This document shows positions 44,110 to 54,961 of a DNA stretch of 64,000 bases, in pieces (positions within the stretch are counted from its first letter, which is position 1; each line of letters begins with the position of its first letter). The stretch is taken from NCBI GenBank assembly GCA_002049455.2, contig KV918890.1, positions 124,001-188,000 on the forward strand. The letters are read 5' to 3'. The DNA comes from Porphyra umbilicalis. Its lineage: Eukaryota > Rhodophyta > Bangiophyceae > Bangiales > Bangiaceae. The translations under genes and the position numbers were made by a program. The notes under the pieces were generated by a model. It searched no databases and was not told where the DNA came from. It saw nothing but the letters and a program-made list of their open reading frames with translations.

Positions 44110-44490
44110 TCACGGGGTAGGGTCGCTGAGAACGCCCGGGGCGTCGTTCAGGGCGTCGTTAAGGGCGTCACCAGGGCGTCATTTGGGCGGCGTGCGCCCC
44201 TAACGCCCCAACTCAAAAGGGCGTCAGCAAGGCGTCGCGAAGAGAAAGTCTTAAGAGGACTACATGATTCAGCAGGTGGCGGCTGTGCACCTTGGTTGGG
44301 GACTGGCACCCAGTCTTGATACAAACCTTACATATGAGAGCATAGGATGGGTGCCACTTGACCTATATTGCGAGTATCGAGGGTGCTACTTGGGGCGTCG
44401 CGAGGGCGTTTTGGCTGCCTAATGGGGCGTCAGTAAGGCGTCTTATCCGTCGCGCGCCCCTGACGCCCCCGAAATAGGGGCGTCGTGTGT
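44110..44490. repeat. Cluster of GGCGTC motifs
   Basis: At 44,110-44,240 I count six GGCGTC words spaced about 11-17 bp apart, several as GGGCGTC. Four more plus one complement follow at 44,394-44,490. The inverted relatives GCGCCC lie at 43,630-43,690. Regular spacing of a hexamer on one strand resembles subterminal transposase-binding repeats. Confidence 0.5.
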
Positions 44491-45135
44491 AACCCTGTCA
44501 CAGGGCATCTGAGGCCAACAGGGTCAATACGGACGCAGCCTACAGTAATTGACCGAGTCTTGTCCGGATCCAAGCTGAGACGCAAGGAAACTGGCCGCAA
44601 ACGCCGGGAAACGCTGGGAAGCGGGGCGTGTCTCAGGTGTGTCCTGGCTTCGACAATCGGCAGAGGGGCGTACTGTATATGCGATCGATCCCAGCTGTGT
44701 TCTGGTGCCTCTAAAGAGACCTTCTGCCACCCCATCTTTCCCATTGCCGCCATCCGCTTCCCCCTCCCCACGGCGCCATTCTGCAACACCCTCCCTTGCT
44801 TCTTTCCTCATTGTCATGCAACCATGAAGAAGAGCGCAGATACAGACCCTCACTGCGTGCTGTGTTGGGTCGCCATTGGGGCTGTCCAGGAGGTTTTTCC
44901 TTCTTCGAAGACCGTCTTGTGGGCAGGGGAACACGTTCTCTATGCGAAAAATATGCCTGCGTTGCTGATGGAGCACGGAAGAGCTTCGGCGAGCGCCGCT
45001 GCCGACCGTTTGACATTGACCCACACCCGCTCCGCCGCATCAACGGTCAGTGAAAACTTTGTCCGCGGCGCGTCGCGGACAGAGCAAGAGTAGAAGGGGA
45101 AGGGGGTCGTCGTCGGGGGGAGTGGCGTCGTCGTC

Positions 45136-45165
45136 CCTACGGGAAATATTCGCCTGGATAGTGAG
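45136..45165 (+). repeat. Dispersed CCCTACGGGAAA...CTGGATA repeat, copy 3
   Basis: CCCTACGGGAAATATTCGCCTGGATAGTG, sharing the two conserved blocks of copies 1 and 2 with one extra base between them. It lies about 80 bp left of the hAT element. Confidence 0.45.
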
Positions 45166-45247
45166 GCCCCATCCCTCAACGACCAGGCGACAGCGACTCA
45201 TCGATGAGTTCTCTCGACTCAATAGATGAGTCTTCTTGACTCAATAG

Positions 45248-48200
45248 TAGGGTTTTCCAAGCGTAATTGGTTCATGCGTACCTCGCGCGTAATCTTCAAG
45301 CGAAACTCGCGTACGCTCTTTCTGAAGAGCTGCGGCTCCAGACTCGCCTCGCTCCGATTTGGTTTTGAGATCGATACGCTACCGGCCATTTTTCAAGCGA
45401 GTCTGGACAGATAAGCACTCGCGAAATATTCACAATCTCTCCGAGCGTAATACACGATGCGTGCGGGGGGGGGCAGGGGTGCATCAGGCAGTTTTTGGTG
45501 TGCCACGCGGCGTGGCACCCTGTCAGCCACGACCACCGGCATCCTGCCGCGGTCCCAGTCCGGGTTTTCCTCGCAGGATTTGGGCGAAGATTCCAACACG
45601 AGCACCACCCGCTCTCGACCGGCCGTGCAGCCGGTAGACTCGCGAGGTCTCGTAGGAGGGTAAGCCCTGGGCGTTGCCACCGTGCGCCTCCTGGGGGCTG
45701 GACTGGGCGCTGGGTGGCCCAGGCGGCGTCGACCGGGCCAGAGTAAGCGTTTTCGATAGTGACGCGTGCGACCTGTGGCAATACTGTTTTGTACGATTAT
45801 GTCAGATCGTAGCGAGCATTACCCCGGGGGTAGCCCACATGACGGCACGTGGCAACCAGAGGCAGCACCTGAGCCGCTGTATATTCTGCATTGGAACGCG
45901 CTGCCGTACCATCTTCACACACACGACTCATCCGCACGCGTCCTCCTCGATGAAAACCCCTACCGCTAGCATGTACAAACATGAGAAACAGACACACACC
46001 CCTTGCAGGCTCTCCAAATCACTCCTCATCAGCAGACGTGTTGATGTCGCCCTCAAGGTCTTGTTGCCTCCCCGCCATGGGCATCGCTGCTCGCACCTTG
46101 TTGGCTTGCTCGTTGGTCATGGCGGGCACGGCTTCGATGGGCGTGGGTAGCAGGTCGACGTTGTCGTGTATGAAGCAGTGCATCTCTAGGTGCTGGGGGA
46201 GGAGGCGGGTCCTGTTCTTGCGCATGACAGCACCGGCTGTCAAGAAGTCTCTCTCCGAGGCAGCCGACGATGCGACGGCCCCAAGAGAGGAGCACGCCAC
46301 CAGGTACAGCACAGGAAACTTTTCCTTGTACCCACGCCAGACGTGTTGCGGTTGCTGCTTCTGGTTGATCTCCGCAAGTTGCAGGAACGCCTCCAGCTCC
46401 GCACAAGCCGTCGCAGAGGGCGACTGCTGCTGCACAGCCGCGCTGTTGCTGCCGTTGATGAGCAGATCGATTAGGCTGCTTCTCGCGCGTCGCCAGGATG
46501 ACCGCGGGGCAGCCACTAGTGTGGTGGAAGCTGAAGGGTTGGAGGACGGCGCTAATGAGTTGCACAGTTCGCGTACGGAGGCCACGGCCGCGCCATAAGG
46601 ATCGGGTTGGTTGACCAGCTCCGAAAGTTTGCAGAGTAACGAGACGCCACCGGCAGACAGGATGCAAGACCGCAGCACTTCATGGTTCTTCAGCACGTTC
46701 TTGGTCGGGTCCTCGACGTTAAAGAACCGGGCGTCCAGCTGCTCGCGCAGCACCATGACCACTGCGGCGGCCTCGGCACATAGCGACTCCTTTCCTGGCT
46801 CGTCATCGACGTACAGCTCCTCGGCGGGAAAGAGGTAGTTGTCGACTTCAAACTTGAGCCCCGTGGGGTTGGGATCGCAGTAGGCCTCGATAGCACGATC
46901 ACCTACGGCGAGCGGGGGGGCAGTGTGGCACGGAACAGTCACCGTGGGGGAGTCTAAGGCGAGACGTAGGGATCCCAGCATGGACACAAGATCAATGAGC
47001 GCATCGTCGTCTCCCTCCGCCGCTGTTGTGACCTCAAAGGCCGAGCGCAAAACGCCTAGTATCTGACCCAACCTGTCCCAATCCGCCGAGGTCAGGCGAC
47101 GCCTCCGCTGGCTACTCTCCACTTTCGGCGACGCAAAGAACGCAGCAAGTGGGTCGTAGAGAGTGAGCATGCGGGCAATTGCGCGGTAGGTGGAGCCCCA
47201 GCGGGTCCACGTCTGTGATGAGGTCCCGCGAGTCACCTTGCTGCGGCACGTCCAGGTCGTGGAAGATCGCGGCGCTACGCTCCGAATGGTTGAAATGCCC
47301 CGTCAACTTTCGCATCCGTGCCAGTAACGCCTTAGTACGCGGGTTTCTGCTCCGGTCCCGTCGCACAACTACCATGCCGTCCGCATCCTCCAAGTCGCCT
47401 TGCGGTCGGCTGGAGGTCCATCCCAGGCTGTACTGCACCGCATTGTGCATGGAGTGCGCGAAGCAGGGCAGCCAGGGTGCCTCCATGTCATCGACGCAGG
47501 CCTTCCGCACGTTGGATCCAGAGTCCGTAGTCGTCGAGCAAACGGCCGACATGGCCAGCGAAAAGTACGCGAGCCGGCCGCGAAGGAAGAGCACAATGTT
47601 TGTATGGTCGTGTTTGCCAACAAATACAGAGACGCCGAGAGGCAAAACCGTCATTTCGCAGTCCGCAGGGTCGACGTAGCGGACGAAAACGGAGGCGTAG
47701 GACTTAGTTGTGTGTTTGTCGGTCCAAAGGTCGGTCACGACGTGAATGAGTGGTAGCCCACGCATTCTCTTCTTGGCGACCTGGAACTTCGTTCAAACGC
47801 AGTTGATGAGGTGCGTGTAAATCTCAAGGAGCAGCTTGACGACGGTGTCATTAGAGGGCGGAACGTACTTGGTGAGGGGCGCAAGTAACGCCCGCACGTA
47901 CTGATTGGCCGCCAGGAAATGCGGCGACAGAGTCATCATCTGCATGGTGACGAATCGTAGGTTGTCTGCTCACCGGTCCTTGTTGACAAATCGGTCAATG
48001 GAGTTGTTGGGGTTGAGGCGCTTCGACCGGTTGCCGCCCGCAACGTTCTTTAAGAATTGCACTACTGCTCGAGCGTGGGAGAGCTGCTTGGTCGTTGCCA
48101 AGTCCTTTGCCGCCGCCCACTCGAAGTGCCTGATACCGTTACTGTTGTTCCCCTTGTGCCTTAGTCGCAACGTCCTTGTTCAGCAGCGTGCACGTCGCAC

Positions 48201-49822
48201 GCTCGTACGTTACCTCGGTAGGGATCTCCCGCGAGGCACCACACAGCCCCAAAATGCTGTCCACAGACTCCAGGTTGCAGTCGTCTGCGTCCTTCGCCAG
48301 GGGTGCCAACTGCTGCTGACCACCAGCACCGCGCTTAGGTGGAAGAATGCGTTGGTCGTCGACACCACCGCTTGCCCCACGCTGACGGCCTGGTTCACGA
48401 TCCGCCGGCGGCACGTCCTGCACGTTACTTCCACCCATCCCACCACTGTCGGCGGCTCTCTCACCCTCGCCGTGGGTGCTCATCGCCGCGACAAATGGCA
48501 TCGTCGATCGCGTAAGTAGGTGCTGCTGGCGTGGTTAGGATGAAGGTAGATGGTCAGCAGGAGCAGAGGGAGAAAGCACCCCCCGCACACACACGCGCGC
48601 GGCCACCCACAACCAACAATCTACAGTAGCACGGATAGTGTCCCCCGCGACGTGCGCCACCGCCCGTCCTATCACCTGTGCTGGCATGCCGAAGCTCACC
48701 GGATCAGGACGAGCGGCAGAAGTCACTCGAGGTGGGTCAAAGTCCTAACAGCCCCTCCCCGGCCAGAAACCCAACCACCTCGCCCCTCCTAGACAGGCCA
48801 AAGGCCCCGGTTGGAACGAGAGTGGGTGACTCGCCACCCCCCCCGGGATTGCGTCCGCTTCACAGGCGACAACCCGTAAGGGGTGCCGCCGTCAGTTGTA
48901 GGTTGGCCACGCACGCGTGTGTACGGCGAATGCTCCCACCCTATGGGTGGCTGCGTCATGGTGTGCGTCTCACTCGCCAACGTCTATCATGATTGTCGGA
49001 GAGTTCCAGTGGATAATGCAGCATACCCGCTCGCGCAAGTGCACGCGGGCCAACGGGGCCAATCAAGCCGCCATGGCGACCACTCCCGGTGATGGGGAGG
49101 GTCGCCCGACTGGGCCCTGGTGGTGTGTTGGCCGGTCGCAGACGAGCCGCCCGTCGGAAATGGCACGCCCATCGCCAGCGCACACCCACGCGAGCGGCGA
49201 AGAGATGCAATCTCGTTCTCCCCAGTATGGCTTGGCGCAAGTCTCACATGCAATTGGTCGACCTTCCATTGGCGGCCTGTCATTGGAGCGAAAGGGGCTG
49301 TCCGACAGGTACACGTCACCACTTTGGAGTGCAGGAATTCACGACACAACGCCTCAGGGGGTCATAGGGGGTTGACGGCGGTGCTGACGTGGCAACCATG
49401 TTTCCAAGTTAGGCGGTCCACCCATCGCAGCGATTCGTTTGAACCACACCATTTTTCATTGCTGTGTCCGTGGCGCTCTGGCGAGAGTGTGCTTCGAAGG
49501 ATCCCGCTGGGCCTTTTCTGAGAGACGCGGCACACCACAGCAGGAATATGCCTACCTACCTCTGGTTCCCCGTCAAAAAGTAAAGTTGAGGAGGAATGGT
49601 TGACCCACAGGTCGACGGTTCATATACGCTTGTCCAGCAAAGCTGCAAATACGTTGTGGTCTCGTTCTCAAGCGTACATACGCTTGACACGTACGCTCAC
49701 TGCCAGAAAACATGTCCATTCGCTTCGCTGGAAGTCCAGAGCTGGTGGTACATATTCGCTGCCCAAAAGTCTACTTCTAAAATGATACGCCAATCCAAAA
49801 GTGCTACGCTTGGAAACCCCTA
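45248..49822 (-). mobile_element. Complete hAT transposon with 8-bp target duplication
   Basis: 4,575 bp. The left end TAGGGTTTTCCAAGCGTA and the complement of the right end TAGGGGTTTCCAAGCGTA match at 17 of 18 positions. An identical CTCAATAG flanks both ends (45240-45247 and 49823-49830), the 8-bp duplication diagnostic of hAT. Subterminal AAGCGTA/TACGCTT words recur inside both ends (45,262-45,320; 49,620-49,700), as expected for transposase-binding repeats. It encodes one broken transposase on the minus strand. Confidence 0.93.
46019..48501 (-). pseudogene. hAT transposase, inactivated by two stops and two frameshifts
   Basis: Read from 48501 downward: an N-terminal region with a BED-finger-like end (HKGNNSNGIRHFEW), then FVNKDR, the typical hAT N-terminal stretch (LAANQYVRALLAPLTKYVPPSN), VVTDLWTDKH, SVFVGKHDH, CFAHSMHNAVQYSL, TWTRWGSTYRAIARML, and the C-terminal dimerisation segment VLYLVACSSLGAVASSAASERDFLTAG with KNRTRLLPQHLEM. 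In-frame TGA codons lie at 47972-47970 and 47795-47793. Frame changes occur near 48,140-48,160 and near 47,236-47,255. The C-terminal 405-residue frame (47236-46019) is intact. The gene is dead, but its family is certain. Confidence 0.9.
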
Positions 49823-49830
49823 CTCAATAG

Positions 49831-51936
49831 TGTTTCACCAGAGGCTTCAGGAATGGGACTACCCCGGCTTCTAATTGGTCCTTCGGACCAGATAACCCGC
49901 GCTTTTTATTGGTCCTCAGGACCAGGTCAGGGCAGTATTACAGATATTAATGCTCGCTGACTAAACAATACTAGCATTTGTATACTTAGTGCCACGGAGC
50001 GGTCTGCGTAGTGCCGTGACACGACCAACCTACACCACACTCACAACACAGGCCCCACCACGGACAAGCCCCACCTGCTCCTTTGTGTCGCGGAACGAGC
50101 CGGGCGGAACACATGAGAGAGCAGCGAATGAAAGACAAAACAGAACGCAAGAGAAGAAATACAGCAAAGCAACACGCCAGATACACGAAGAGAATGACCA
50201 GCAGCGCAAGAAAATAACAAGCTCATATTGTCAGGACCTCATCTAAGCTTGACCTCTGCACAGTGTACAGGACAGTGTTTCCCTCACCCGTCCACCAGAG
50301 AATCGTCCGCGAGTAATACGTCCCCCCCTCCCCACCGGAATAACACCCGAGGCACCGAGAGAGATCAACATGCCAACGAAAGGAGGCGATACAGTCGCGG
50401 GGACTTACCAGTCGGGATGGTGGCAACGGGGGCCACCGAGAATGGATGCTCAAGTGACGGAGGCGGGCGGTGGAGGCGGGGGGGGGTCGCGACAGGGGGG
50501 TCGCGGTGCGGGGGGGGCGCGCCTTAGGGTGGTCAAGGCGGGAGGAGTGGTGATGGAGGGGGAAGACGACGGGGACGGGTGATTTCGGGGGGGGGGGAGG
50601 GCGAGGGGAGCACACAGCGGCACAGGGCGGCGCGGTAGCAGAGGACAGCGGCGGCTGCGTAGCAGACGAGTGCGAAGCAGGCGAGTGCGAGAGGCGGCCG
50701 ACGAAAACTGGTTCAAGAGGGCGCGCCCCTCGCACCCCTGCCACGTGGCGTCTCGTCCGCCTAACGCAACAAAGTGGAAGGGCGCGGCGCGAGCTCGTCA
50801 GAGTGTCAGTCGGAAGGCCCAGCAGCCGCTGTGGGTAGAAAGATTCCACGGCTGTCAGTCACCAAGGTTGTGCGAGGGCAGGTTCACTGTGTGTTGGAAT
50901 GAAGTTCCAGAAACTTTCTCGTGAAAGATATTCCAATATAAATAAGGAAGTATCTTCTGAATTGGACGGAGGACTGCCCTCCAGAAAATCCCGAAACAAG
51001 ACTGGCACATGATTTGGACGATTTTCTGTTTGGGCGCGGCAAGAAAATTCTAGGAACTGGCCTTGGAATTATCCTTGCCGACCTCCAGCATCAACCCTGT
51101 AGTCTTTTCCCGGGATGGTCTCGGGAACTGGTCAGGAACGGTTCCCAGGATTGTTCATAAGATTGTCTCTCAGCATATCCAACAGTACGTTCGAGGGACG
51201 ATTCTTCGAAACACATGCAGAAACTGATGTCAACGAGCACAGCAAGCTAGGAACAGGATGTTGCTGCAAACTCCTCTCTGAAAATTGTGCGGCAAGGAAC
51301 GAGCTTCCTGACCCAGTCCTTGCCTTCAAACAGAAGGAGACACCATGCCCGAAGAAGGTCGCGCGCGCGTTCAAAGGATAGTCGTGCGAGGAGTTCGTCG
51401 CTGTTTGTGTGGAACGTACCCAGACCCATTCTTGTGAACGTGTTCTCCAGATGAGCTTGAAAGAAGTCCACGGAAAAGCTCCTCTGCATCCTCCGCGGCA
51501 TTTCCCTCGCACTTTTACGCAGACGGTCGTTGCTCTTTTTCAGAGGTCGGTCCGACGGGAAGACGCTCAGATTTATGAGCAATACACCTCCGAGGCAGTC
51601 TTCGAGGCCAATCCACAGGACTGTTCCTATGACGGCGGTGCATGACGGTCCCGTGCTGTTTCTTGGCGCGATATGTGAATGGTGGCAGGAATAAATTTAA
51701 TACGACAAATAGGAACAAGTAAGAGTAACATGATACAGGTACGACAGTAAAAGAGAAAAAGAGAAAAAAAAAACTGCACCCTCCACTCACTTGCAGAGAT
51801 CTTCGTGGGACAGAGCTCGCCGGACAGGGCTCCTCAGATTCTCGGCAGAGCATGAAACCTGTATCTCTGTTGCCGAGGCAACAACACCCTTGTGCAGCCG
51901 TATTCAAGGCATGTCGCGAAGCATCACGTCAGAACA
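49831..51936. other. Non-coding stretch, nothing recognised
   Basis: No ORF has a domain pattern. A pair of palindromic words (ATTGGTCCTTCGGACCAG and ATTGGTCCTCAGGACCAG) lies at about 49,876 and 49,911. The region 50,450-50,620 is a G-rich low-complexity patch. The remainder is of moderate GC. Confidence 0.4.
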
Positions 51937-53017
51937 TTAGTCTGAGTCTTCGTCAGATAGATCAATGTCACCGGCCTTCAGGTCTTTGAGCTCATCGCGC
52001 ATGCGGCGTACGACGCCCTTGCGAGCCTCAGCGCTCTCAGGGCGTAAAAACTTGGGGTACGCGGCGTCGTCCACATATTTCTTTAAGCAAGCCGCAGCAC
52101 CTTCACGCACAGATGTCCACACCTCGCTCGGGTCCAACAACAGGAGCTCCCCTACTATAGAACCGGCAGCTCCATTCATATCCAGCGCTCGCTCCATTTC
52201 CTGACTGCCGTCCTGCAGTTTCAGGCGGTACCCAATGTTGCTTCCACTGGCCAGGGCAGCAGGCTGCGGGACTGGAGCGGTGTCGTTCACGCCGTGGGCC
52301 AAAACAACGCATTCTAACGTGGCCTCTTTCACGTCAGCGTCCATGTATACCCCCAGGGTACGATAGGCAAGCAGTCGGGCCGATGCGCGTCGGCGATTGC
52401 ATCGTGTTCGTAGACCCTTTCTCAGCGCAGCTCGCACTTCACGCCGTTTCTGGGACCATCCGTTCGCGCCGTGGTCAATCTTTCCGACGCACTTCTCAAC
52501 CGCCTTGTTCACAACAGCGCGCAGGGGGCGAGTGCAGTCTCGATTGGGGCCTTCCAGTTGTCCCGTCGGGGCGAGCCACGAAAGGCAGTCATGTTCAGGC
52601 GAGTCAGCTGCGCTTCCATTCAAACCAGGGTTCACAGATCCATTTCGTATCTCCTTGAGCATAGCTTGGCCGTACCTGGTGAACAGGCGGCTAACCTCAT
52701 CCTACAGGAGACAAGCTCAACCAGCACGTAAGCATGGAAGGGGAATGAGGCGACACCGTCGCGTACGCACAACCAGCCATAAGCGAGCTTCTAAGTTAGG
52801 TCATACGTCGATGCAGCGCGCCTTGTGACGCTGCTCAGCAACGACAGCGCATCGCATGACCACATGCAGCCACCTGCTCCGTATCCAACAGCACTCAAGA
52901 ACGTACCCCGTGAGAGCTCCATACACTCAAGAAAAAGGCAGCATCGACAGCAGGTGAGCTGGCACCCGGTGAGCCATGCGGCGTGCCGGTGTCGTCTTCG
53001 ACGTCAAATTCAACCAT
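51937..53017 (-). CDS. Unknown spliced gene, two exons (53017-52907, 52701-51937)
   Basis: Exon 1 starts MVEFDVEDDTGTPHG and ends before a GTACGT donor at 52906. Exon 2 follows the acceptor CTCCTGTAG (ending 52702) with DEVSRLFTRYGQAMLKEI. The 205-bp intron is phase 0 on both sides, giving 291 residues. The middle is basic and helical (AVVNKAVEKCVGK, RREVRAALRKGLRTRCNRRRASARLLAYRTLGVYMD). The C-terminal half has EMERALDMNGAAGSIVGELLLLDPSEVW and a very acidic end (DIDLSDEDSD). No family recognised. The matched splice phases and sharply acidic C-terminus support a real protein. It may belong to the large element to the right, on the opposite strand. Confidence 0.6.
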
Positions 53018-53984
53018 CGTCGCGTTCGTACTCAAGCGGATGGCTGCAATAGCGTCTCACTGGATGAAGAGCAAAGCGTTCAGCTCCAGATAGCCACTGC
53101 AGTCCACAGAGCCAAACAGGACAACTGGTGCCCGTAAAGGATTGGCAAGCGCGTGCATCAGAGCATACCACATGCGGTGCGCTCAAAACGCGGTATCTGC
53201 GTTCGCGCACCTCCACCTGCACCTGCGTGCACCTCCGAAGTATCCGGGCGGCCACGGATTGCACATCAGACCGATGAAATTTCACCAGCCACGCCCCACA
53301 GTGCCCTCTTGCAGTAAGTACGTTCCTTGGCGACCATTGGTCGAGACCGACTACGCCACAGTCTCGGAGACAGCCGCTGTGCCGAGAGCAAGGGAGGACC
53401 CCCGATGGCTACAGATGAGCAAATCAGAGCCTTCATTCCGCGCTATGCGCTTGAGCGGTACTTCTAGGTAAACTTCTTCAGCTGGTCCTTCGCGAGGCTC
53501 ACAAATTACTCCATTGTTTAAAATTTCGCGGGGAGATATGCCGTTATCCGGCCTCTGAATAGCGGCCGACGAGTGATCTCGATTCAGCCGTCGTCCCCGT
53601 CCATGCCGAGGGCGAATCTCGCGGAGCCACACGTTTGGGGGTCGCTAGGAAGCGCCGCAGGGAGGGGCTCGCTGCGCGCGCGCTGTGCGGGTGCGGGCAG
53701 GGCGGGTGTTTCATTCGTGAACAGGCGCTCGCCGAGCGGTGCGTGGCGCCCAGTCCGTGCTTCCCCGTCACCGTCGTTAGACCTCCCCCTTCGTCGTCAC
53801 TGTTTTGCACACCACTTTTATCTCGCACACGCGCTGTTCGATCCATTTTCTCTCGCTGTCGCATCCTGAGACACCTCCACGATCCCCTCTCGCTCGATCC
53901 TTTCTAGCTCCACCCAGTCGCGTGATATCGTACCCCCAGTGCGGCGCGATCATTGTTTACTCGCTGGCCACTACGTGGAGGCCA
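53018..53984. other. Possible divergent promoter region, no firm gene
   Basis: A minus-strand ORF (53,632-53,351) ends in an ordered stretch (GPAEEVYLEVPLKRIARNEG) and could be an exon, but no splice partner was found. The rest shows no coding pattern. Confidence 0.35.
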
Positions 53985-54440
53985 GCCGGATCGCGGCCCG
54001 CCCCTCTGTCGGGCAGGGCCGCGCATCCGCGCCGTCGACAGGCGCGTCCCGCTCACGCGGCCGACCGCCGTCGTCGCCTGTGGGCCGCCTCTGCCGACAG
54101 GCGGCCCCTGGACACTGTTTGGGCCGCCTCTGTGGACAGGCGGCCCCGGTGTGAATCGGAGTCGGCCACCTTCGGGGCGTGACGGCTGGATCGTGGCCCG
54201 CCCCTCTGGCGGGCAGGGCCGCGCATCCCTGCTGTCGACAGGCGCGTCCCGCTCACGCGGCCGACCGCCGTCGTCGCCTGTGGGCCGCCTCTGCCGACAG
54301 GCGGCCCCTGGACACTGTTTGGGCCGCCTCTGTGGACAGGCGGCCCCGGTGTGAATTGGTGTCGGCAACCTTCGGGGCGCGCCGGCTGGGCCACGGCCCG
54401 TCCCTCTGTCGGGCAGGGCCGTGCATCCCTCTTTCGGTTA
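53985..54440. repeat. 200-bp tandem repeat, two full copies and a partial third
   Basis: Equivalent bases recur at 53991, 54191 and 54391 (TCGCGGCCCG, TCGTGGCCCG, CCACGGCCCG), giving a 200-bp period at over 90% identity by eye. Each unit contains an internal near-duplicate GGGCCGCCTCTG...GACAGGCGGCCC that is also an inverted repeat. It lies just upstream of the giant plus-strand frame and may be its promoter or an element end. Confidence 0.9.
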
Positions 54441-54510
54441 GGCTGTCTGCGTGCCGCGTGCCTTTAAGAGAGCATTGGCACGGCGCCGACGCCGCAGCGT
54501 GCCACCGACC

Positions 54511-54961
54511 ATGACAAAGGACGGGGCCCACTCTGATGAGATCGGCGACAACGGCGTAATGAGCGGATCGGACGACACGGCTGGGCGGGGGGCCAACTAT
54601 GCCCGTGGCCAGCGGCGCCGATTCGCCCGAGCACAGGTGCACGCCGCACGTATCGCCGCTGAGGCGCTTCGGATGGCCCAGGCGGCTGCAGCAGCCGCCG
54701 ACGCATTGCAAGCCCCGGGTCGAGACGCGGATTGGCACGCGCCTCGGACCGGTGACTCTGGGCCCCGGCTGTTTGTGCCAGGTGGCGCTGTTCGTGGCGC
54801 CAATGGCCGCACGGTCGATGCCAGCGTGCGTGGCGGCGGTGGCACGCTGATCCGACTCCCCAACCGGCGCGGACTGGACGGGGCCCGATCAGGCCTCCAA
54901 GATCGACAATCAAGAAAGAGCAGCCGCACTGACGGGCCGTCGCACGGCCAAGCGGCATCAG
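54511..54961 (+). CDS. Possible N-terminal exon of the giant frame
   Basis: An ATG at 54511 opens a frame (MTKDGAHSDEIGDNG) that continues with an Arg/Ala-rich helical stretch (RRRFARAQVHAARIAAEALRMAQ). The better-looking sequence after about 54,855 is in the next frame (DWTGPDQASKIDNQERAAAL), which leads into the 54,962 ORF. Either a short intron or a one-base frame change joins them. I could not find a convincing splice pair. Confidence 0.4.

Larger units (their letters stand above)
43496..45239. other. Non-coding DNA with clustered GGCGTC motifs
   Basis: No supported gene. GGCGTC (or GACGCC/GCGCCC) words cluster at 43,600-43,690, 44,110-44,240 and 44,394-44,490. An ORF at 44,485-45,093 has no recognised domain. 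A copy of the CCCTACGGGAAA repeat lies at about 45,136-45,165. Confidence 0.45.

Noticed and set aside
50223..50849. 208-codon minus-strand ORF
   Set aside because: Pro/Ser/Arg-rich shadow of a G-rich patch without supporting features.
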